DNA from: Candidatus Baldrarchaeum yapensis
GTDB lineage: Archaea; Asgardarchaeota; Baldrarchaeia; Baldrarchaeales; Baldrarchaeaceae
DNA length: 28,107 nt
Reading direction: 5' to 3'
Assembly: GCA_016840465.1 (NCBI GenBank)
Contig: JAEOSH010000023.1
Location: forward strand, 1-28,107
Of this stretch, positions 23,306 to 28,107 are shown piece after piece. The position numbers and the translations under genes are program-made. Numbering within the stretch: the stretch's first letter is position 1; each line of letters starts with the position of its first letter. A model generated the notes under the pieces. That model searched no databases, was not told the DNA's origin, and worked only from the letters and a program-made list of their open reading frames with translations.

Positions 23306-25162
23306 TCAGCCCCATAGATCTTTTGCAACATCACTCAGTCCAAGCTCCTCCAATTTTTCTCTCGCCGGCTTTCCGGTCTCCCAGTCCCATTTTCTCTCTT
23401 TGTAGTATCCTCTTAGCAATGTCTCCATATCCGGCGAGAATCCTTGGGTTGCACCCTCCTTCAATGGCTCAATTGCAATTCTTGGAAGCCTGTCATCCGC
23501 CCTTGTAACCCCTAATTTCACATTAATTGCCCTCTTTAAGTTGAAAATTCTCTCCCCAGTCGTCAGTACAGTTTTTGCATCAAAGTTCCACCCTGTAATC
23601 GCAGTGAGCATTCGTGCCACTTGACTGGGCGTGTTTATCTGCGAGAACTGACATAGCAGAAGCGCATTATACAGTTCCCTGAAGTTCTGCCATCGTGCTG
23701 CCATTGCACCTTTTGCCTCGCTACACTCAAATCTGTCTCCGGCGCTGACCTTTGCCTCAAAAACATCAATACCCATGTCTATATACCAGTAGTCTGCCCT
23801 CAGGTGACATGCTCCACGTGGACTTGTCGCGTAGCACACGGCCTGGCCAGCAAAGGCCCGAGGATCATGCATGGGTATCTCGAGCCCCTTCACATGAGCA
23901 GCCTCGTCTTGACTCACCCCCAACTTCTCCGCAATTCTTTTGACACCCTCAGCAAGCAGATCCCCGATTCCTTCACGCTTTGCGATCATCTGTACGAGCT
24001 TTACTATGGTCTCGCCATCCCCCCACTTTATCTCAAGCCCCGCTTTATCCTTTGTCAGAATTCCCTTTTCATAAAGGTACATCGCAAACGCTATCGACAT
24101 TCCCGTCGATATTGTGTCGAGCCCAAAATCGTTGCAGAGATGATTTGCGTATACTATGGTGTCTAGGTCAAAGTTCCAGCACAGAGGCCCGAACGACATG
24201 ACAGTCTCGTACTCGGGCCCATCCACTTCATCAATGCCAAATTTCCCAAACTTCGTCAGCCGTCCACACCCTATGGGGCACCCATAGCACGAAACCGAAA
24301 ATACAGAGTATCTCTCTCTCAGAGCCTTCCCGTCAACCTTATCTACCGGGAAGACGCTCCGAGTAAAGTACCTCGCAGGCCCATCTCCAATATACATGGA
24401 TATGTCAGTGTATGCAGGGGTTCCAAATTCGTTTAGCAAACTAGTAAACGCAACCGAAACCAAACCTGCAGGCGAAATCGCTGCCGCCTCGAGAGCCTTC
24501 ACCTCTGCTTTTAACCGATCTGGATCTTTTATCTCCGGCCGTTTATCACCATGTACAACGATAGCCTTAAGCTTCTTTGACCCCATGACAGCACCCAGCC
24601 CGCACCTTCCAGCAGCTCTTCCATGATCGTTCATAACGGCAGCGTACTTTACGAGGTTCTCGCCTGCCTGTCCAATCGCTGCAACTCTAGCCCTCTTTTC
24701 ACCAACCTCCTTTATGAGAGTATCTCTTGTTTCGTAGAATCCTTTGCCCCAAAGGTGGGAGGCGTCCCGGATTTCCGCACTTCCATCATGAACATACAGA
24801 TAGACGGGCTTATCGGATTTCCCTGTAATAATAATTCCATCAAAACCGGTAGATTTTAGAGCAACCGCGAAAAAGCCACCACTCGTTGCCTCTCCCCAGA
24901 TGTTAGTAAGCGGAGACTTCGCACAAACAGCATGTCTTCCCGAAGATGGCACCCCAGATCCCGTGAACGGCCCTGTTATAAATGCAAGTGGGTTTTCCGG
25001 ACCTAAAGGATCTAGATCCTTCGTCATGAACCTATACAGGAGTCTTGCTGCTAAGCCCGACCCACCTATGAAGTTCTTCAAATCTTCTTCTTTTAATTCG
25101 ACAGTTTTCGTTTCCTTTTTACTCAAATCAACCCACAGAACCTTACCATGATACCCATACAT
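23306..25162 (-). CDS. aor: Aldehyde:ferredoxin oxidoreductase (tungstopterin)
   Basis: A 618-residue AOR-family enzyme that oxidises aldehydes to acids, or runs in reverse, with ferredoxin as the electron carrier. The three family domains are present. The single 4Fe-4S cluster is bound by C292xxC295xxxC299 (SCYGCPIGC) and C504 (LLLCQFSQ). Tungstopterin contacts include the N-terminal FTGSGVPSSGRHAVCAKSPL region, GRAAGRCGLGAVMGSKKLKA (about 181-200), DGPEYET (314-320) and the GLEIPMHDPRAFAGQ/ATSPRGACH region (426-453). The length matches the family's ~600-620. ATG 25162 has GAGGTG 7 nt upstream. It follows the alcohol dehydrogenase gene by 11 nt, and a MoaD-like gene is a little further upstream. 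Confidence 0.96.
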   Translation of the reverse strand: MYGYHGKVLWVDLSKKETKTVELKEEDLKNFIGGSGLAARLLYRFMTKDLDPLGPENPLAFITGPFTGSGVPSSGRHAVCAKSPLTNIWGEATSGGFFAVALKSTGFDGIIITGKSDKPVYLYVHDGSAEIRDASHLWGKGFYETRDTLIKEVGEKRARVAAIGQAGENLVKYAAVMNDHGRAAGRCGLGAVMGSKKLKAIVVHGDKRPEIKDPDRLKAEVKALEAAAISPAGLVSVAFTSLLNEFGTPAYTDISMYIGDGPARYFTRSVFPVDKVDGKALRERYSVFSVSCYGCPIGCGRLTKFGKFGIDEVDGPEYETVMSFGPLCWNFDLDTIVYANHLCNDFGLDTISTGMSIAFAMYLYEKGILTKDKAGLEIKWGDGETIVKLVQMIAKREGIGDLLAEGVKRIAEKLGVSQDEAAHVKGLEIPMHDPRAFAGQAVCYATSPRGACHLRADYWYIDMGIDVFEAKVSAGDRFECSEAKGAMAARWQNFRELYNALLLCQFSQINTPSQVARMLTAITGWNFDAKTVLTTGERIFNLKRAINVKLGVTRADDRLPRIAIEPLKEGATQGFSPDMETLLRGYYKERKWDWETGKPAREKLEELGLSDVAKDLWG

Positions 25163-25173
25163 TCCTAAACACC

Positions 25174-26421
25174 TCAGAAGTCCACATCCTTACCCTCATA
25201 CGCGTATATCAACAACTTCCTTAATTCCTCCACCGACGTGGGCCTGGGGCTCGCCGGAGTTACGGCATCCTCATATGCGTACTTGGCAAGCACATCTAAG
25301 TTCTTCTCGAAGTCCTCTCTACTAATTCCATGATCCTTCAGGACATAAGACACGTCAAGTGACCTTAAGAAGTCCTTAAATAGATCGACAAGCTTCTTGA
25401 GGTACTCCTCATTGGTCTTTGCCTCTATCCCTAAATATTTCGCAAGATCTATGTAGCGATCCGTAGCCTTTGCATAGTAAGGTATAACGTAAGGTATGAA
25501 TATTCCAACCGAGATTCCATGATGTATCCCGAAGGCTTTACCAACTGCATGTCCTAAACTGTGCGTGAGAGCGGTCCCACTATTGCTGAACGCAATTCCT
25601 CCCATCGTTGCTGCGATGTGCATCTTATACCTTGCCTCCATGTCTTTGGGGTTACGATACGCACGCGGAAGGTACTTCAATATCAACTCTATTGCCTTAA
25701 GTGCAATAGCATCTGTAAACTCCGTGGCCATTGATGAGAAGTAAGCATCTACCGCATGGGCCAGTGCATCAAGACCTGTGCCGACGGTGAGTTTAGGAGG
25801 CATGCCAGCTGCAAACTCGGGTAATAATATCGCATAATCCGGAACCAACTCTAAGGAGGCAATTTCTAATTTCCGAGGTGGAGTCTGTGACGTGTCTGTC
25901 AAAACCGCAGCATAAGTCGTTTCAGAACCGGTACCACTTGTAGTCGGACACGCAACAAGCCTAGCCTTCACCCTTAAACCAACTGGAAACAGGGGATTTA
26001 ACATTTTCAGATTAGTTCCGGGTCTTTCGTAAAGAACCCATGCCGCCTTGGCAGTATCTATGACGGATCCTCCACCCACTGCAATTATAAGGTCAGGCTC
26101 GAACTTCTTCATATCCTCCGCGCACTCTTGCACAGTTTCTAGCGGGGGCTCAGGAACAGCCCTGTCCCATATCTGCACTTGGAAGCCAAAGGTTCTCAAG
26201 GACTGAGCAACCTTATCGGCGAGATGCTTGACGTATTGATCCGTTACAATGAACGCCCTCCTCCTCGTACACATGCTTGCCATCATCATCGAAAACGCCA
26301 GCAATCCTAGTTTCCCTACGAAGATCTTAGGGCAAAAAAACCATCCATAAACCTCATGAATAGCGTCTGCACCTAACATGTGCAACAGGGTTCTCATACG
26401 CTTTTCCGTATACCAGTACAC
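25174..26421 (-). CDS. Iron-containing (group III) alcohol dehydrogenase
   Basis: A 415-residue group III dehydrogenase interconverting alcohols and aldehydes with NAD(P). The dinucleotide site is VGGGSVIDTAKA (about 115-126), and PTTSGTGSE (159-167) is characteristic. The metal ligands are D218 and H222 (GTGLDALAHAVDAY), H287 (THSLGHAVG) and H301 (GIHHGISVG). GTG 26421 is chosen because GGAGGTG lies 7 nt upstream, while an in-frame reading from 26502 runs through the probable promoter (CGTTTATATT, 26471-26480, start near 26449). The extra ~30 residues before the normal N-terminus and the Met-rich LAFSMMMASM are unusual. With AOR next door, the pair would convert alcohol, aldehyde and acid into one another. 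Confidence 0.92.
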   Translation of the reverse strand: MYWYTEKRMRTLLHMLGADAIHEVYGWFFCPKIFVGKLGLLAFSMMMASMCTRRRAFIVTDQYVKHLADKVAQSLRTFGFQVQIWDRAVPEPPLETVQECAEDMKKFEPDLIIAVGGGSVIDTAKAAWVLYERPGTNLKMLNPLFPVGLRVKARLVACPTTSGTGSETTYAAVLTDTSQTPPRKLEIASLELVPDYAILLPEFAAGMPPKLTVGTGLDALAHAVDAYFSSMATEFTDAIALKAIELILKYLPRAYRNPKDMEARYKMHIAATMGGIAFSNSGTALTHSLGHAVGKAFGIHHGISVGIFIPYVIPYYAKATDRYIDLAKYLGIEAKTNEEYLKKLVDLFKDFLRSLDVSYVLKDHGISREDFEKNLDVLAKYAYEDAVTPASPRPTSVEELRKLLIYAYEGKDVDF

Positions 26422-26648
26422 TGAGGCCCACCTCCCTTTAAACTCGAGTAAACCTAATGTCCACATTAAGAATATAAACGTTTGGCTAAAAACGAACACC
26501 ATCGGAACGCCAGTGCATACGGTACTTTTGCAAATTCACAAATGCTCGAGTTCTCATTTTGTCACAGGTTGTATTACTACATCGTTTTTCATTATGCAAC
26601 GAATTAAGAAGTTTCTCGCGAAAAACTAACGAGTAAACCGCACGAAGG
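26422..26648 (-). promoter_or_regulatory. MoaD-ADH intergenic region with ADH promoter
   Basis: A 227-nt gap. The ADH promoter candidate CGTTTATATT lies at 26471-26480 on the minus strand, and the SD GGAGGTG at about 26429-26435. The remainder is AT-rich with a TCGCGA core near 26618 and no ORF longer than a dozen codons. Confidence 0.45.
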
Positions 26649-26927
26649 TCATCCGCCCAGAGCAAATATCCCCAACACTATCAGCATCCCGGAACTTATA
26701 ACAAGTTTTGTAACATCCCTCCCCCTCACAACTCGCCCATTCACTATCGCAACCGCTGACCCCCTTAGAGCACGCTTCTTCCTCTCAAATACCCTGCGTT
26801 CAAACTCCTCGCCATACTTGTCACATAGAAACTCTAGGACATCGACAAGTGAGCGAAACATGCCAGCTGGCAGTCTATCTTCAATTTTTCTGGTCAAATC
26901 ACGTAATGTCGCGAGATATCGGATCAC
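26649..26927 (-). CDS. moaD: MoaD/ThiS-like sulfur carrier protein
   Basis: A 92-residue beta-grasp sulfur carrier. It starts with strand IRYLATLRDLT, has a helix LVDVLEFLCDKYGEEFERRV, the strand VAIVNGRVV and ends in ALGG. The terminal Gly-Gly is the hallmark that is adenylated and thiocarboxylated. As molybdopterin synthase small subunit it would supply sulfur for the pyranopterin of tungsten/molybdenum enzymes; the AOR gene two genes downstream fits. Some archaeal MoaD-like proteins also act as protein modifiers (SAMPs), which cannot be excluded. The start is GTG 26927 with GAGGATG a few nt upstream. A C/D box RNA candidate lies 31 nt upstream in the same orientation. Confidence 0.85.
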   Translation of the reverse strand: MIRYLATLRDLTRKIEDRLPAGMFRSLVDVLEFLCDKYGEEFERRVFERKKRALRGSAVAIVNGRVVRGRDVTKLVISSGMLIVLGIFALGG

Positions 26928-26958
26928 TATGACATCCTCTTCACGCCGGAAGGAGGAG

Positions 26959-27019
26959 TTGCGTCAGTGTGAGCTGAGCCAGTCATCAAATCCTCTTCTG
27001 TTCGCCTCATCATCCGCAA
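26959..27019 (-). ncRNA. C/D box guide RNA candidate targeting 23S rRNA
   Basis: Read on the minus strand. The terminal stem TTGCG (27015-27019) pairs with CGCAA (26959-26963). The C box ATGATGA (27007-27013) and D box CTGA (26964-26967) adjoin it, and a C' box TTGATGA lies at 26983-26989. C-to-D length is 50 nt, normal for archaeal guides. The D' box is weak (AGGA near 26991-26994). The guide after C, GGCGAACAG, is complementary to CUGUUCGCC of the 23S A-loop (E. coli 2551-2559). The guide before D contains CAGCTCAC, complementary to GUGAGCUG near E. coli 2574-2581, extended by wobble pairs to about 12. The rRNA sequences are recalled from memory. TATA-like sites near 27044 and 27059 fit a start just upstream. 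Confidence 0.75.
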
Positions 27020-27175
27020 ACACCGAATTAGTACACCGAAATTTTATCTTCCACAAATATACTTAAGCTACACATAATAGCTTTTCGCTAACTTCGCTTA
27101 AGTTGCTTTATCGCTTACAGACGAATGCCTACTCAGAACTTTCGAATATCACTAGGGTAGTCTGCTATTTGGCAG
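27020..27175. promoter_or_regulatory. Upstream region of guide RNA and MoaD gene
   Basis: Two minus-strand TATA-like elements occur: GATAAAATTT (centre near 27044, start near 27018, exactly at the guide RNA stem) and AGTATATTTG (centre near 27059). The rest of this gap, up to the end of the activase gene, has no ORF or repeat that I can see. Confidence 0.4.
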
Positions 27176-27946
27176 TTAAATTCTTTCCTCTCCGCCCTCT
27201 TTCGTGCGAACTCTAACGTCCTGTATGTACTTCTTTGCTACCCTAGCAAGATCTAATAGTTTTTCGCGAGATGGTGGAGTTATCTTTGAGTACGAGGGAT
27301 CAAGAGTTCCCCCTTCGGTTCTGAACTGCTGAAGGACGTAGATGTCAACATATTCCGCCACGGTCGAAGCGATATTTTCAATATCCGCGGGAGAATCTAC
27401 AATCCCCGGAACAACGGTTGTTCTTCCCTCCAAAAATGCCCCATGATCATGTATAACCCTCAGAGATTCCATCAAATTTTTAATAGCCCTCCCTCCAATA
27501 ATCGGTATTCCTATCGCCCTTCCATAACTCTGGGGATCCAGTCTTGCCTTTATGTCTATCGCAAAGTAATCGATACAGCTCGTATCCATCAGCAGTTTCA
27601 GCCGTGAAGGATAAAATCCGTTCGTATCTACTTTGACAAGCAATCCTAAATCCTTAATACCACGTACCAACTTTATTAAAGGCCCTATTTGCTGCAGGGG
27701 TTCGCCTCCAGTTATGCACACGCCATCTATCAGTACGGAGTTTTCCTCGATGAACGAAAGAACTTTATCGACCTCCACCGCTCTGCAATCTTCCTCCCGG
27801 AAAAGCCTCCAATTCTGACAGTAAGGGCACCGAAAGGGACAACCGCAGAGAAATATTACTGAGACCACTTTACCGGGGTAATCAACCGTCGATATCTCAA
27901 CTACTCCTCCGAGTAATAAAACATCATCACGCCCGCTCAAGAACAT
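27176..27946 (-). CDS. NrdG-like radical SAM glycyl-radical activating protein
   Basis: A radical SAM protein of the group annotated as anaerobic ribonucleotide reductase activating protein, about 256 residues from ATG 27946. The SAM cluster motif is C36PFRC40PYC43 followed by QNW; ITGGEP is at about 78-83. The N-terminal GGVVEISTVDYPGKVVSVIF is characteristic. Such proteins install glycyl radicals or act in related activation; the target is unknown here. A longer reading to GTG 28039 is unlikely, since it overlaps the upstream coding end, and a TATA-like TTAAAAAATTTTAA (27994-28006) predicts a start near 27974. TTG 27967 or ATG 27946 remain. A second Cys (C34) precedes the motif. Confidence 0.85.
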   Translation of the reverse strand: MFLSGRDDVLLLGGVVEISTVDYPGKVVSVIFLCGCPFRCPYCQNWRLFREEDCRAVEVDKVLSFIEENSVLIDGVCITGGEPLQQIGPLIKLVRGIKDLGLLVKVDTNGFYPSRLKLLMDTSCIDYFAIDIKARLDPQSYGRAIGIPIIGGRAIKNLMESLRVIHDHGAFLEGRTTVVPGIVDSPADIENIASTVAEYVDIYVLQQFRTEGGTLDPSYSKITPPSREKLLDLARVAKKYIQDVRVRTKEGGEERI

Positions 27947-28002
27947 CTCCCAACGCCTGTTTATCAACGCTCTACTTTCCTGTAACTGCCCATTAAAATT
28001 TT

Positions 28003-28107
28003 TTAATACGGTAATCTCATAGAGTAACCGTTCTCCCACTTGGTAGCATTCAGCAATTTATAGTAATTTTCAGCCACCAAGTGGGCCATCACGGCTCCCG
28101 GTCGCTC
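28003..28107 (-). CDS. C-terminal end of an upstream gene (partial)
   Basis: A minus-strand frame enters at the right edge and ends with TAA at 28003-28005. Its last 34 residues begin ERPGAVMAHLVAENYYKLLN and end NGYSMRLPY, which has strongly protein-like composition. I do not recognise the family from this fragment. The stop lies 56 nt before ATG 27946 of the activase-like gene on the same strand, so the two may be co-transcribed, and this gene could be informative about the activase's target. Confidence 0.6.
   Translation of the reverse strand, partial: ERPGAVMAHLVAENYYKLLNATKWENGYSMRLPY

Noticed and set aside
26422-26502. 27-residue N-terminal extension of the iron ADH
   Set aside because: It runs through the likely TATA box and leader; GTG 26421 has a strong SD at 7 nt.
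28035-28085. Perfect 10-bp inverted repeat (CCCACTTGGT / ACCAAGTGGG, 31-nt spacer) at the right edge
   Set aside because: It lies entirely inside the coding end of the upstream partial gene, in codons for HLV and TKW residues, so coincidence is the simpler reading.
1-28107. CRISPR arrays, insertion sequences, prophage genes
   Set aside because: No repeated spacer-like units, transposase or integrase frames, or phage structural genes were seen.

Overview
The window is archaeal. It encodes transcription factor B, archaeal-type translation factors (aIF1, EF-2, ABCE1), an archaeal/eukaryotic-type IleRS, a type II methionine aminopeptidase and the archaeal membrane family DUF2070. Many genes have TATA-like boxes about 26 nt upstream of the transcript start. 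Shine-Dalgarno sites are mostly GGTG/GAGGTG, often exactly 6 nt before the start codon. A tungstopterin aldehyde:ferredoxin oxidoreductase, Fe-S proteins and radical SAM enzymes suggest an anaerobe, probably a thermophile. An EF-2 with degenerate diphthamide-loop residues and an eL22-like ribosomal protein point to a deep TACK lineage such as Korarchaeota, or to an Asgard relative. I cannot fix the lineage from this window alone.

Layout. 168-2007 (+): mfnA-type decarboxylase and a membrane-anchored coiled-coil protein. 2004-2705 (-): metallo-beta-lactamase-fold hydrolase. 2912-2987 (+): tRNA-Gln(CUG). 3098-4158 (-): ribbon-helix-helix/zinc-ribbon regulator followed by an ECF S-component-like membrane protein, with a perfect palindrome between them. 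4223-5842 (-): B12-binding/radical SAM/TRAM protein. 6153-6461 (+): aIF1 with no canonical start codon. 6454-8474 (-): TFB and methionine aminopeptidase. 8522-9928 (-): tandem HTH/sensor regulator. 10212-10711 (+): two small overlapping genes of unknown function. 10961-13171 (+): EF-2, starting with TTG. 13176-19487 (-): ABCE1, Ntn asparaginase, DUF2070, an unknown protein and a 5-formyl-THF cyclo-ligase-like protein. 19801-23296 (+): IleRS and eL22-like protein. 23306-27019 (-): AOR, iron-type alcohol dehydrogenase, MoaD-like carrier and, in the MoaD leader, a strong C/D box guide RNA candidate. 27176-28107 (-): NrdG-like radical SAM activase and the end of an upstream gene.

The dominant theme is translation: initiation (aIF1, MetAP), elongation (EF-2, IleRS, tRNA-Gln), recycling (ABCE1), the ribosome (eL22) and rRNA modification (C/D RNA). 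A second theme is anaerobic aldehyde/alcohol metabolism using a pyranopterin cofactor (MoaD, ADH, AOR).

Main points for a second look: aIF1 appears to start at AUA, which would suit autoregulation of start-codon stringency. The C/D RNA has guides complementary to two neighbouring sites in the 23S peptidyl-transferase region. EF-2 has both domain IV tip loops altered. An eL22-like gene is coupled to IleRS. The regulator/transporter pair has an operator-like palindrome between its genes. No CRISPR array, insertion sequence or prophage was seen.
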